Source: Rhodococcus rhodnii NBRC 100604
GTDB taxonomy: Bacteria > Actinomycetota > Actinomycetes > Mycobacteriales > Mycobacteriaceae
Direction of reading: 5' to 3'
Assembly: GCF_001894925.1 (NCBI RefSeq)
Contig: NZ_BCXD01000005.1
Location: 62,001 to 126,000 of the forward strand
Length of the DNA stretch: 64,000 nucleotides
Shown here: positions 36,936 to 47,798 of the stretch, one piece after another
Layout: the number at the start of each line of letters is the position of its first letter
Position numbering within the stretch: the stretch's first letter is position 1
Position numbers and translations under genes: made by a program
Notes under the pieces: generated by a model
What the model was told of the DNA's origin: nothing
Databases searched by the model: none
The model's input: the letters and a program-made list of their open reading frames with translations, nothing else

Positions 36936-38701
36936 GGGCGCGGGCACTGGTCGCGCTGCTCGTGGGTCTCGCCGTCGGCCTCACCGGCTGCGCGAGCCTG
37001 CCGAGTTCGTCCGCACCGCAGGCGGTCGGCACGATCGACCGCCAGGTCCCCGCGACGAGCATCGAGGCTCCCGTTCCCGGGCGCGCGCCGGACCTGCTGC
37101 TCCGCGACTTCCTGGGGGCGAGCACCGACCCGGCCAATCGTCACGTCGCGGCGCGGCAGTTCCTCACCGACGACATGTCGGAGTCGTGGGACGACGAGGC
37201 CAGCACGACCATCGTCGACAAGGTCGACGTGCTGCCCGAGGCGCGGTCGTCGAACGAGGCCACGTACACGATCCGTGCGAACAAGGTCGGCCAGCTGCGC
37301 GAGGGGGGCCTGTACGAGGCGGAGGAGGGCAGCTACGACGCCCGGATCCGGCTCGAACAGGCCGACGGCGAATGGCGGATCGCCGCGCTGCCGCCGGGCG
37401 TCGTCATGGATCGCGCGCTGTTCCTCGGCAGCTATCAGCAGCGTTCGCTGTACTTCCTCGACCCGACGGGGACAGCCCTCGTTCCGGATCCGCGCTGGAT
37501 CTCCGGCGGCGACGATCAACTCGCCGCGCAGCTCGTCGGCCTGCTCGTCGAGGGACCGAAGTCGGCCCTCGAGCCCGGGGTACGGACCGAGCTCGGCGAC
37601 GGTGTGACGCTCGCTGGGCCGATCACGAAGGCCGACGGCAGGACCGGCGCGGTGGGTGTCGGGCTCGGCGGCGTCCGGATCAATCTGCAGGGCCTCGGGG
37701 GGTTCGACACCGAGTCGCGGACGCGGCTCGCGGCCCAGCTGGTGTGGACGCTGTCCAACGCCGAGATCTCCGGGCCGTACCGGCTCGAGGCGGACGGCGC
37801 ACCGCTCGACGACCGTCAGCCGGACGGCTGGTCGACGTCGGACGTCGCGTCCTTCGATCCGCTCGCCGGCGCGAACCCTGCGATCGGGCTGCACGCGCTG
37901 CGCGAGGGCTCGCTCGTCAAGGTCGACGACGGCGGGCTCGTTCCGTTGCCGGGAGTGTTCGGTACGTCGGGCGGCCTGCGGTCGGCGGCGCTGTCGGTCG
38001 ACGGTGATCTCGTCGCGGGGGTCGAGGACACCGGCCGTCCCGCCCCCGAACCGGGGATGTCGCTGCTGGTGGGCGACTACGGGACGGGCGAGTCCGCGAA
38101 GGCGCTCGACGCGGGCTCGATCACGCGTCCGAGCTGGGATCTCGACGGCTCGTCGGCATGGGTCGCCGTCAACGGGACGACGGTCGTGCGCGTCGTGCGC
38201 GAACGGTCGACGGGCAATCTCAGCGTCGTGGGCGTCGACACGGGTGCGATCACGGCGCTCGGGTCCAACATCTCCGAACTGCGGCTCTCGCGCGACGGGG
38301 TCCGTGCGGCGCTGATCGTCGACGGCGACGTGTACCTCGCGACGGTCGTGCGCGGCTCGGGCGGCGGCTACTCGCTGACGGCGCCGCGCGAGATCGGCGC
38401 GGGCCTCGGCAGCCCGGCCCTGTCGCTCGACTGGAGCGACGGCGAGACCGTCGTGGTCTCGCGGGCGGCGCCCGAGACCCCCGTCGTGCAGATCGCGGTC
38501 GACGGCTCGCGGACCGACGCGCTCCCGAGCCGCAATCTCACGTCGCCCGTCGTCGCGGTCGACGCCTCGCCGACGACCGAACTCGTGGCCGATGCGCGCG
38601 CGGTCTTCCAGCTCAACAACAACGACCCCGCGAACGACCGGTTCTGGCGCGAGGTGCCCGGCCTCACGGGCATCCGGGCGATTCCGGTCCTGCCCGGCTG
38701 A
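36932..38701 (+). CDS. lpqB: lipoprotein LpqB
   Basis: A 589-residue surface lipoprotein. The signal sequence ends in the lipobox LTGC-A (Cys20). A GerMN domain (about 220-330: [10 protein letters not shown] ... [16 protein letters not shown]) is followed by a C-terminal beta-propeller-like domain of about 250 residues. LpqB binds the MtrB sensor domain in actinobacteria and modulates MtrAB signalling. The GTG start overlaps the mtrB stop (GTGA), completing the mtrA-mtrB-lpqB operon. Confidence 0.95.
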   Translation: MRARALVALLVGLAVGLTGCASLPSSSAPQAVGTIDRQVPATSIEAPVPGRAPDLLLRDFLGASTDPANRHVAARQFLTDDMSESWDDEASTTIVDKVDVLPEARSSNEATYTIRANKVGQLREGGLYEAEEGSYDARIRLEQADGEWRIAALPPGVVMDRALFLGSYQQRSLYFLDPTGTALVPDPRWISGGDDQLAAQLVGLLVEGPKSALEPGVRTELGDGVTLAGPITKADGRTGAVGVGLGGVRINLQGLGGFDTESRTRLAAQLVWTLSNAEISGPYRLEADGAPLDDRQPDGWSTSDVASFDPLAGANPAIGLHALREGSLVKVDDGGLVPLPGVFGTSGGLRSAALSVDGDLVAGVEDTGRPAPEPGMSLLVGDYGTGESAKALDAGSITRPSWDLDGSSAWVAVNGTTVVRVVRERSTGNLSVVGVDTGAITALGSNISELRLSRDGVRAALIVDGDVYLATVVRGSGGGYSLTAPREIGAGLGSPALSLDWSDGETVVVSRAAPETPVVQIAVDGSRTDALPSRNLTSPVVAVDASPTTELVADARAVFQLNNNDPANDRFWREVPGLTGIRAIPVLPG

Positions 38702-38702
38702 C

Positions 38703-38727
38703 CGCGTCCCGCTTTCGCAGGGACGCG
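38703..38727. terminator. hairpin between lpqB and comF
   Basis: CGCGTCCC (38703-38710) and GGGACGCG (38720-38727) form a perfect 8-bp stem with a 9-base loop, starting 2 bases after the lpqB stop and ending one base before the comF GTG. There is no T run. It could end mtrAB-lpqB transcription or mask the comF start. Confidence 0.45.
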
Positions 38728-38728
38728 C

Positions 38729-39415
38729 GTGTCGGTGGGGCGGCGGATACTGCGCGGTGTGCGGAGCCTCCTCGATCTCGCGTTGCCCGCCGTCTGCGGC
38801 GGATGCGGTACACCGCTGCCGCCACCGTCGGGCGGTGCGCTGTGCCGTGAGTGCCGCGACGTCCTTCGGGACGTGCCCGCGCGGGTGAGCCCGCGCGTCG
38901 ATCCGGGCGTGCCGGTGTGGGCGCTCGGCCGCTATCGCGGGGTGCACCGCGGTGTCGTCGTCGCGGCGAAGGAGCACGGCCGGCGCGATCTCGCCGCGCC
39001 GCTCGGCGCCGCCCTCGCCCGCGCGCTGCTCGACCTCTACGGGTGGGGCGAACTCGATCCGTCCGCCCCGGTGTGTCTCGTGCCCGCGCCCACCCGGGCG
39101 GCCGCGGCCCGGCGGCGTGGCGGCGATCCCGTCACGGCCGCCGCTGTCGCTGCGGTGGGCGGCGACCGCGTGTGCCGTGCGCTGCGGACGTCGTTCGCGG
39201 CGCGCGACTCGGTGGGGCTCTCGCCCGCGGCACGCCGAGCCAATCTCGAGCGGTGGGTGCGCGTGGACCGGCGGGCGTTGCGGTCGCGCGCACCGGGCTC
39301 GGTCGTCCTCGTCGACGACGTGCTCACGACGGGGGCCACCGCCGCCGTGTCGGTGCGCAGGCTCGCGGCGGCGGGTGTCGGTGTGGCTGCGATTCTCGTG
39401 GTCGCGGCCGTGTGA
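38729..39415 (+). CDS. comF: ComF-family phosphoribosyltransferase-like protein
   Basis: This 228-residue protein has an N-terminal zinc finger (VCGGCGTPL ... LCRECRD) near residues 22-45. A type I phosphoribosyltransferase fold follows, with the PRPP motif VVLVDDVLTTGATA near 193-206. ComF proteins take part in DNA uptake in naturally competent bacteria; in most actinobacteria the role is unknown. It corresponds to Rv3242c, upstream of hpf as here. The start is GTG 38729 or GTG 38735. No clear ribosome binding site is seen because a hairpin sits immediately upstream. Confidence 0.88.
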   Translation: MSVGRRILRGVRSLLDLALPAVCGGCGTPLPPPSGGALCRECRDVLRDVPARVSPRVDPGVPVWALGRYRGVHRGVVVAAKEHGRRDLAAPLGAALARALLDLYGWGELDPSAPVCLVPAPTRAAAARRRGGDPVTAAAVAAVGGDRVCRALRTSFAARDSVGLSPAARRANLERWVRVDRRALRSRAPGSVVLVDDVLTTGATAAVSVRRLAAAGVGVAAILVVAAV

Positions 39416-39496
39416 GGTGAATTGTGCGGGAACATCTGGCGCACATCGGGCCGGGCAAGTAGTTTTGGGTTACACCCGATGCGCAGGTGGGAGGTG

Positions 39497-39622
39497 ATGA
39501 CGAGAAACCTCAGCCGGCCGAGACGTGTTGCAGCGAAGTCTCTTTCGCGTCCGTTCCGGCACAGTTCGTTTCCCGTCGTCCCGTGGATCCGGGACGGCAC
39601 CGACCTCGGGAGGATCGTGTGA
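39497..39622 (+). CDS. 41-residue leader ORF overlapping the hpf start
   Basis: The ATG at 39497 is preceded by GGTGGGAGGTG, one of the best ribosome binding sites nearby. The frame (MTRNLSRPRRVAAKSL...) is strongly basic and ends with a TGA that overlaps the hpf GTG (GTGA). It matches no family known to me. The arrangement suggests a translated leader coupling hpf translation to ribosome activity, though a fortuitous frame is possible because hpf has its own GGGAGG. Confidence 0.42.
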   Translation: MTRNLSRPRRVAAKSLSRPFRHSSFPVVPWIRDGTDLGRIV

Positions 39623-40278
39623 CGACCCCGCAAGCTGTGCAAGCCCCTCTTACACGCAGTGACGAGGCCACCGCGGCCGCGACGTCGGAGATCGTGGTCA
39701 AGGGACGAGGAGTCGAGATACCGGATCACTTCCGGGTGTACGTCTCGCAGAAACTCGCTCGTCTCGAACGGTTCGACCCCACCATCTTCCGCTTCGACGT
39801 CGAACTCGAACACGAGAACAACCGCCGCCAGGCGAAGGCGTGCCAGCGAGTCCAGATCACGGCACGAGGCAAGGGTCCGGTCGCACGCGCGGAGGCGTGC
39901 GGAGACAGCTTCTACGCCGCGTTCGAGTCCGTCACGTCCAAGCTCGAGAGCAGGCTGCGCAGGGTCAAGGATCGCCGCAGGGTCCACTACGGAGAGAAGA
40001 CCCCCGTCTCGGTGGCGGAGGCCACCGCACCGCTCGCAGCCGACACCGCCGCCGACCTCGAACCGGACGGCACCGATCACGACGCGTCCGAGAATCTGCC
40101 GGGCCGCATCGTGCGCCGGAAGGTGCACAAGGCGGACCCGATGACGGTCGACGACGCACTGTACGAGATGGAGCTCGTCGGACACGACTTCTTCCTGTTC
40201 CACGACAAGGAAACGGACAAACCATCCGTCGTGTACCGCCGCCACGCATTCGACTACGGTCTGCTCAGGCTGGAGTGA
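39619..40278 (+). CDS. hpf: long-form ribosome hibernation promoting factor
   Basis: This 219-residue protein has an N-terminal S30AE domain (VVKGRGVEIPDHFRVYVSQKL, then FRFDVELEHENNRR and RVQITARGKGPVARAEA). A variable linker follows, then the C-terminal dimerisation domain KADPMTVDDALYEMELVGHDFFLFHDKET. Long HPF binds 30S subunits and joins two 70S ribosomes into inactive 100S particles during stress or stationary phase. GTG 39619 has GGGAGG 5 bases upstream. It lies between comF and secA, as Rv3241c does. Confidence 0.95.
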   Translation: MTTPQAVQAPLTRSDEATAAATSEIVVKGRGVEIPDHFRVYVSQKLARLERFDPTIFRFDVELEHENNRRQAKACQRVQITARGKGPVARAEACGDSFYAAFESVTSKLESRLRRVKDRRRVHYGEKTPVSVAEATAPLAADTAADLEPDGTDHDASENLPGRIVRRKVHKADPMTVDDALYEMELVGHDFFLFHDKETDKPSVVYRRHAFDYGLLRLE

Positions 40279-40346
40279 CCTGCACTCCCGGCCGCGACGC
40301 GCGCCCCGCGACGCGGCCGGGAGCGCCGTGCTCGGCGACGAGCGCC

Positions 40347-40352
40347 TACGAT
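40347..40352 (+). promoter_or_regulatory. possible -10 element (TACGAT) of secA
   Basis: TACGAT lies in the 191-base gap between hpf and secA, 118 bases before the secA start. It is the only TANNNT hexamer I noticed there; no clear -35 is visible. Confidence 0.35.
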
Positions 40353-40469
40353 GGAGTCCGACCGATGCAAGGCGTCGGCCGGACTCCGCGGTGTGTGGGG
40401 GGACCGGGCCGACGCCCGTGCACCGTGAACGATTGAAGCGCCCGCGAGACAAGAGGACGAGTAAAGACT

Positions 40470-43281
<2,812 letters not shown>

Positions 43282-43298
<17 letters not shown>

Positions 43299-43316
43299 GG
43301 TACTCGCGCGAAGCGC
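43282..43316 (+). repeat. 14-bp direct repeat spanning the secA stop
   Basis: CTCGCGCGAAGCGC occurs at 43282-43295, inside the last secA codons, and again at 43303-43316, just after the stop, 21 bases apart. Confidence 0.75.
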
Positions 43317-43323
43317 CGAGCGG

Positions 43324-43881
43324 TCAGGACACCCGCAGGGACGTCACACACCACGTGGGCGTCCCTGTGGCCGTTCGGCGTTCGTGCATCCGGCCGGCGA
43401 ACGCGAACACCCGCTCGCCGCGGCGGTAGGTCCCGAACAGTTCGAGCATCGCGGGGTCGGCCGAGTCCGCGGTGTGGACGCGGAGCACCGTCGCGGCACC
43501 GAGTCGGCGTGCGGGGTGGATCGGCGCGGCCGCAACCGATCTGAGGAGGTCGACGACCTCGGGCGCGAGGATCGCGCCGATGCGCGACGGCGAGCGGCGC
43601 CGGTCGAGGATCTCGAGGGCGAGCCGCACGGCGTGCTCGGCGCACGCCGTGGCGCGCCGCCGGTCGTCGGCAGGTGACGACGCCCCCGCCGCGCGACGTG
43701 CGGGTGGCCGGCCCGAGTGTGCCGACCGCGCCGCGCGTGGGCGTCGCAGTCCCGCACGAACCCCGAGCGGAGGTTCGCACGACGGTGCGCGCGCGACGAG
43801 TGCGTGTGCCGACTCGGTCGCGGCGGTGCCCGGATGCGGGTCGTTCGGATGTGTGCTGCTGTCGGTGCGCGTCGGCTCCAT
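43324..43881 (-). CDS. Rv3235-family protein (DUF6459-like)
   Basis: This 185-residue protein has a long Ala/Arg/Pro-rich N-terminus (about 75 residues). A compact C-terminal domain follows: AEHAVRLALEILDRRRSP, then IGAILAPEVVDLLRS and the closing strands VFAFAGRMHERRTATGTPTWCVTSLRV. Proteins with this end are found next to secA in many actinobacteria and have no known function. It is convergent with secA. The start is uncertain because the N-terminal part is low complexity; a start nearer the conserved domain is possible. Confidence 0.7.
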   Translation of the reverse strand: MEPTRTDSSTHPNDPHPGTAATESAHALVARAPSCEPPLGVRAGLRRPRAARSAHSGRPPARRAAGASSPADDRRRATACAEHAVRLALEILDRRRSPSRIGAILAPEVVDLLRSVAAAPIHPARRLGAATVLRVHTADSADPAMLELFGTYRRGERVFAFAGRMHERRTATGTPTWCVTSLRVS

Positions 43882-43906
43882 GCTGGCCCCCCGGCCTGTC
43901 GTCGTT

Positions 43907-43970
43907 CCCGTTGGTGCACGTTCCTGTTGGTGCGAGTTCCTGTTGGTGCGAGTTCCCGGTCGCGCGAGTT
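43907..43970. repeat. 16-bp tandem repeat, four units
   Basis: Units are CCCGTTGGTGCACGTT, CCTGTTGGTGCGAGTT, CCTGTTGGTGCGAGTT and CCCGGTCGCGCGAGTT. The middle two are identical and the outer two diverged. The array lies in the 230-base gap between the divergent Rv3235-family and HAD genes, just upstream of the former. Confidence 0.9.
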
Positions 43971-44098
43971 CCCGGGCCGTGTGCGTGTCGGCGACGAGTC
44001 CCCCCCTGGTCGGCGTTTCACGCAGTCGCCGTGCGCGAATGATGACACCGGGGCGGGCCTCGCGCCACCGGAATCGGCGAACCGGTGATTCGTCGGGT

Positions 44099-44104
44099 TA
44101 GTGT
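44099..44104 (+). promoter_or_regulatory. -10 element (TAGTGT) of leaderless HAD gene
   Basis: TAGTGT is followed by 7 bases and GTG 44112, with no ribosome binding site. Confidence 0.6.
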
Positions 44105-44111
44105 TGGCACC

Positions 44112-44528
44112 GTGCGTGGGCTGATCGTGGACGTGGGTGGGGTGCTGGCGAGCCCGGCGGGCTCGGCTGTCGAGTCGCTTCTCGGCGACGCCCGGCGCAG
44201 CGGTGTCCGGACGGCGATCGCCAGCAACGACCCCGGCGGTGCCGGAGCGGAGCCGTTGCGTGCACTCGCGGGTTCGCTCGTCGACGTCGTCGTGCTCTCG
44301 GGCGACGTGGGGGAGGCGAAGCCCGACGCCGCGATCTACCGCCGTGTGGCGGCCCTGCTGGATCTCCCGCCGCGCGAGTGTGTGTTCGTCGACGACCTCC
44401 CCGCGAACGTCGCGGGCGCGGCCGCGGTGGGCATGGCGGGTGTGCTCTTCGACGCCGACGACGCGGCGGCTGCGCTCGCCGAGGTGGCGACGCTTCTCAC
44501 GACCGACACAGGAGGCGACGACTCGTGA
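44112..44528 (+). CDS. small HAD-superfamily hydrolase-like protein
   Basis: This 139-residue protein shows HAD motifs in a compact form: GLIVDVGGVLASPAG (motif I, in which the usual DxD is DVG, so the second Asp is missing), TAIASNDPGG (motif II Ser), and GEAKPDAAIYRRVA with VFVDDLPANVAGAAAVGM (motifs III and IV). The cap domain is absent. The loss of the second Asp makes normal phosphatase chemistry uncertain. It overlaps the WS/DGAT gene (GTGA), so the two are co-translated. Function unknown. Confidence 0.78.
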   Translation: MRGLIVDVGGVLASPAGSAVESLLGDARRSGVRTAIASNDPGGAGAEPLRALAGSLVDVVVLSGDVGEAKPDAAIYRRVAALLDLPPRECVFVDDLPANVAGAAAVGMAGVLFDADDAAAALAEVATLLTTDTGGDDS

Positions 44529-45964
44529 CGGCCCGGCTCTCGGCGCAGGACGCGTCGTTCTTCTTCCTGGAACGCAGTACGCCGATGCACGGCGGTTCGG
44601 TCGCGATCTTCCGTTGTCCCCGTGGGGGTTTCACGTACGAGGCGTTGCTGAACGTCGTCGAGTCGCGGCTCCCCGCGGTACCGAGGTATCGCCAGAAGGT
44701 TCGGGAGGTGACGCTCGGGTTGTCGTTGCCCGTGTGGGTCGACGATCCCGATTTCGACATCGAGTACCACGTGCGCCGCTCGGCGCTGCCGAGCCCGGGC
44801 AGCGAGGCGCGGCTGTGGGATCTCGTGGCGCGGTTGATGTCCCGGCCGCTCGACCCCGCACGGCCGCTGTGGGAGATGTATCTCGTCGAAGGTCTCGGCA
44901 AGGGTGACGGCAACGGCAGCGGCCGGTTCGCGATCGTCACCAAGTCGCACTCGTCGCTGGTGGACGGCGTCGAAGCGCTCGACATCGGCCAGGTCATCGT
45001 CGACGAGACCCGCACTCCCGAACCGCCCGCCGAGGACCTGTGGATGCCCGCGCCCGAGCCGAGCGATGCGACGCTCGCGGCGGCGGCGCTCGGCGAACTC
45101 GTCATGCGGCCCGCGGAGGGGGTGTCGGCGGTGCGGCACGCTCTGGCGGACTTCGCGACGAGCGCGGGCCGGGCGCTCGGCGCCCTCGAGAAGGCCGCGC
45201 GGCTGGTACACACCGCGACGAATTCGGCTCCCGACAATCCGCTCAACGCGCCGATCTCGCGGAGCCGGCGTTACGCGACGGCCCGGACGCCGCTCGCCGA
45301 CTACCGCGCGCTGCGCGAGCGCTACGACTGCGAGATCCACGACGTCGTCCTCACCGTCGTGACGGGGGCGCTCCGGGGATGGTTGCAGTCGCGAGGCGAA
45401 CTCGTGGGGGAGTCGACGATCGTGCGCGCGATGGTGCCGATCTCGGTCTACGACACCGAGGATGCCGACGGCGCGCCCGGCGCGGAGGGTGACGACGAAC
45501 CCGCCGGCCGAGCACGCGTGTCGTCGTGCCTCGTGGATCTTCCCGTCGGCGAACCGAGTCCGGCGGTGCGGTTGTCGCACATCGCCCACGCGACGGCGTC
45601 GTCGGCGGGTCACGGCCGGCGCGTGACGGCACGCACGATGGCGCGGCTGCCGGGGTTCGCACCCGCGACGTTGCACGCCGTCGGCGCGCGCGTCGCCACG
45701 AGTTTCTCGCAGCGCATGTTCAACCTCGTCGTGACGAACGCCCCCGGTCCGCAGCGCGCCCGCTACGTCGGTGGCGCACAGCTGACGCAGATGTATCCGG
45801 TCGCTCCGCTGCTCCCGAACCAGACGCTCTCGATCGCTCTCACGTCCTACGACGGCGACGTCTACTACGGTTTGAACGCGGACCGGGACGCGATGAGCGA
45901 CGTCGACGTCGTCGCGTCGCTGCTGACCGAATCGCTCGAGGAACTGTCCGAGTACGGCCGGTGA
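44525..45964 (+). CDS. wax ester synthase/diacylglycerol acyltransferase-family protein
   Basis: 479 residues with the family start LSAQDASFFFLERSTPMHGGSVAIF, then RPLDPARPLWEMYLVEGL, a C-terminal NAPGPQRARYVGG and LTSYDGDVYYGLNADRD. These enzymes make triacylglycerol or wax esters at the membrane. The active-site motif, normally HHxxxDG, reads HSSLVDG: the first His is kept and the catalytic second His is Ser. It occupies the position of tgs3 (Rv3234c/Rv3233c). It may have lost or changed activity, so the annotation as an acyltransferase is a family assignment only. Confidence 0.85.
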   Translation: MTARLSAQDASFFFLERSTPMHGGSVAIFRCPRGGFTYEALLNVVESRLPAVPRYRQKVREVTLGLSLPVWVDDPDFDIEYHVRRSALPSPGSEARLWDLVARLMSRPLDPARPLWEMYLVEGLGKGDGNGSGRFAIVTKSHSSLVDGVEALDIGQVIVDETRTPEPPAEDLWMPAPEPSDATLAAAALGELVMRPAEGVSAVRHALADFATSAGRALGALEKAARLVHTATNSAPDNPLNAPISRSRRYATARTPLADYRALRERYDCEIHDVVLTVVTGALRGWLQSRGELVGESTIVRAMVPISVYDTEDADGAPGAEGDDEPAGRARVSSCLVDLPVGEPSPAVRLSHIAHATASSAGHGRRVTARTMARLPGFAPATLHAVGARVATSFSQRMFNLVVTNAPGPQRARYVGGAQLTQMYPVAPLLPNQTLSIALTSYDGDVYYGLNADRDAMSDVDVVASLLTESLEELSEYGR

Positions 45965-45986
45965 GAGATCGACGAACAGGTGGACC

Positions 45987-46499
45987 ATGACACGGATATA
46001 TGTGCCGGCGACGATCGAACTGCTCGAAGGCTTCGTCGAGACCGACGAGTTCGATCCGATGAGCCGCACCGCGTTCGCGGTGACGGGCGCGCTGCGCGAG
46101 TCGTACTCCTCGGGTGACGACGACGAACTCGAGGCCGTCGCGATGGGCGAGGCCGCGCGGGCGTCGCTGCGACTGCTGGCGGGCCGGATCGCCGATCGCG
46201 GCGCCGAGGGCGTCCGGATGCGCCGCGTCGTGATCGCCGCGGACGTCGACGACGTCACGCCGCGTCCCGATCTCGACGACGCCGTCGTGCGGCTCGCGGC
46301 TCCCGTCACGATGCGTCAGGTCGCGTCGGTGCACGTCGATCTCGAGGACGCCGAGAGCGCGATCGCCCGCGCGGTGGAATCCGTCGACGAAGCGGATCTC
46401 GGGGATCCGGAGGCGGAGTTCGTGCTCGGCGACGCCGAGGATCATGCGCTGGCGTGGTACGCCACGCAGGAGGTCCCGTTCCTGCTGGATCTGTTGTGA
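45987..46499 (+). CDS. DUF6912-family protein (Rv3231c-like)
   Basis: This 170-residue protein begins TRIYVPATIELLEGFVETDEF and contains RTAFAVTGALRESYSSGDDDELEAVAMGEAA. A mid part reads RRVVIAADVDDVTPRPD and the end reads FVLGDAEDHALAWYATQEVPFLLDLL. No catalytic motif is evident. The family is conserved in mycolic-acid bacteria next to the Rv3230c-type reductase. It follows the WS/DGAT gene by 22 bases and probably shares its transcript. Function unknown. Confidence 0.82.
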   Translation: MTRIYVPATIELLEGFVETDEFDPMSRTAFAVTGALRESYSSGDDDELEAVAMGEAARASLRLLAGRIADRGAEGVRMRRVVIAADVDDVTPRPDLDDAVVRLAAPVTMRQVASVHVDLEDAESAIARAVESVDEADLGDPEAEFVLGDAEDHALAWYATQEVPFLLDLL

Positions 46500-46560
46500 G
46501 GGCTGGACCTGCTGTGAGCCGCGTCCGGGTGTGATACCCACGACACGCTCGTACGTGAAC

Positions 46561-46576
46561 CCTACGGTACCGTAGG
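46561..46576. promoter_or_regulatory. 16-bp perfect palindrome, putative operator of the desaturase reductase
   Basis: CCTACGGTACCGTAGG is a perfect inverted repeat 26 bases before the reductase ATG, in a position to block transcription. The half-site CCTACGGT recurs twice upstream of the second desaturase. This size and symmetry are typical of TetR-family operators. Confidence 0.65.
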
Positions 46577-46602
46577 TTCGCGAACGAGGAGGATGGCTTC
46601 CG

Positions 46603-47715
46603 ATGGGTTTGAAGGAATGGGTCGGCGACCCCGCAACGGCTCGGATCGCGTCGCGTGGCGCGGCGTCGTGGCTGCGTCACGCCGCGGTGAAGCTCACGAC
46701 GCCGCTGCTGCCCGACGACTACCTGCATCTGGTCAATCCGCTGTGGTCCGCCCGTGAGCTGCGGGGCCGCATCGTGGAGGTGCGGCGCGAGACGTCGGAC
46801 TGCGCGACGATCGTCATCAAGCCGGGCTGGGGCTTCGACTTCGGGTACCGCGCCGGCCAGTACATCGGCATCGGCCTGCTCGTCGACGGTCGCTGGCACT
46901 GGCGGTCGTACTCGCTCACCTCGCCCGCGGGTTTCACGGACGATCTGATCTCCATCACGGTCAAGGCGATGCCCGAGGGGCTGCTCTCGACCCACCTCGT
47001 CGGCGGTGTCCCGCCGGGGACCGTCGTGCGGCTCGCGGCCCCGACGGGGAACTTCGCGCTGCCCGAGCCGCCGCCGGAGCGGATTCTCTTCGTCACCGCG
47101 GGCAGTGGCATCACCCCCGTGATGTCGATGCTGCGGACCGCCGCGCGGCGAGGTTCGGTGACCGACGTCGTGCACGTGCATTCGGCCCCGACCGAGGACG
47201 ACGTCATCTTCGGCGACGAACTGCGCGCGCTGGCGGCCGAGTACCCGAGTTACCGGCCGCTGCTGCGTTCGACGCGGACCGAAGGCAAGATCTCGCCCGC
47301 CGATCTCGACGAACTCGTCCCGGACTGGCGTGAGCGCGACACGTGGGCCTGTGGCCCGCTGGCGATGCTGGACGCGTACGAGGCGCACTTCGCCGAGGCG
47401 GGCCTCGAGGACCGGCTGAATCTCGAACGTTTCGCGGTCTCGCGCGCCGACATCTCCGGTGAGGGCGGAACGGTGACGTTCACGCGGTCGGGACGCACGC
47501 GAACGGTGGACGGTGCCACGACGCTGCTGGAGGCCGGCGAGGACGCCGGTGTGCTCATGCCGTTCGGGTGCCGGATGGGCATCTGCCAGACGTGTGTCGT
47601 GCCGATCGAATCGGGCCATGCCGTCGATCTCCGGACGGGGCGCCAGCATGCGGAGGGCGAACGCGTCCAGACGTGTGTGTCGGCGGCCGCCGGGGACTGT
47701 ACGCTCGACGTCTGA
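46603..47715 (+). CDS. ferredoxin reductase-like electron donor for acyl desaturase (Rv3230c-like)
   Basis: A 370-residue three-domain protein. The FAD domain has [12 protein letters not shown] near residues 105-116 (RxYS motif), and the NAD(P)H domain has [16 protein letters not shown] and [15 protein letters not shown]-terminal plant-type [2Fe-2S] domain has [10 protein letters not shown] and a later VQTCVSAA. In mycobacteria this protein passes electrons from NADPH to the stearoyl-CoA desaturase DesA3 encoded next to it. GAGGAGG precedes the ATG, and a perfect palindrome lies just upstream. Confidence 0.93.
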   Translation: MGLKEWVGDPATARIASRGAASWLRHAAVKLTTPLLPDDYLHLVNPLWSARELRGRIVEVRRETSDCATIVIKPGWGFDFGYRAGQYIGIGLLVDGRWHWRSYSLTSPAGFTDDLISITVKAMPEGLLSTHLVGGVPPGTVVRLAAPTGNFALPEPPPERILFVTAGSGITPVMSMLRTAARRGSVTDVVHVHSAPTEDDVIFGDELRALAAEYPSYRPLLRSTRTEGKISPADLDELVPDWRERDTWACGPLAMLDAYEAHFAEAGLEDRLNLERFAVSRADISGEGGTVTFTRSGRTRTVDGATTLLEAGEDAGVLMPFGCRMGICQTCVVPIESGHAVDLRTGRQHAEGERVQTCVSAAAGDCTLDV

Positions 47716-47764
47716 CCGCCGGTGTCCGTCGGTCGTCAGGCCGGCAGGCACGGAACCGCAGTGA

Positions 47765-47772
47765 CGGTACCG
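47765..47772. promoter_or_regulatory. partial operator-like core before first desaturase
   Basis: CGGTACCG repeats the centre of the 46561 palindrome but the outer bases differ. It lies 34 bases before the desaturase GTG, in the 83-base gap after the reductase gene. Confidence 0.3.
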
Positions 47773-47798
47773 GCGTAGCCGATACGGAAGGACCTTCG

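Noticed and set aside
35564-38977. Very long open frame (over 1,100 codons) on the minus strand
   Set aside because: It is antisense to mtrB, lpqB and comF, which are clearly real. Its composition is Arg/Ala/Asp-rich as expected for a shadow frame in 70% G+C DNA, and it has no recognisable domain.
43907-43970. CRISPR-like array
   Set aside because: Units are 16 bp, directly adjacent without spacers, and no cas gene is in the window.
46561-46576. Attachment site or transposon end
   Set aside because: A single short palindrome next to a promoter, with no transposase or integrase nearby and related half-sites at co-functional genes; an operator is the better explanation.
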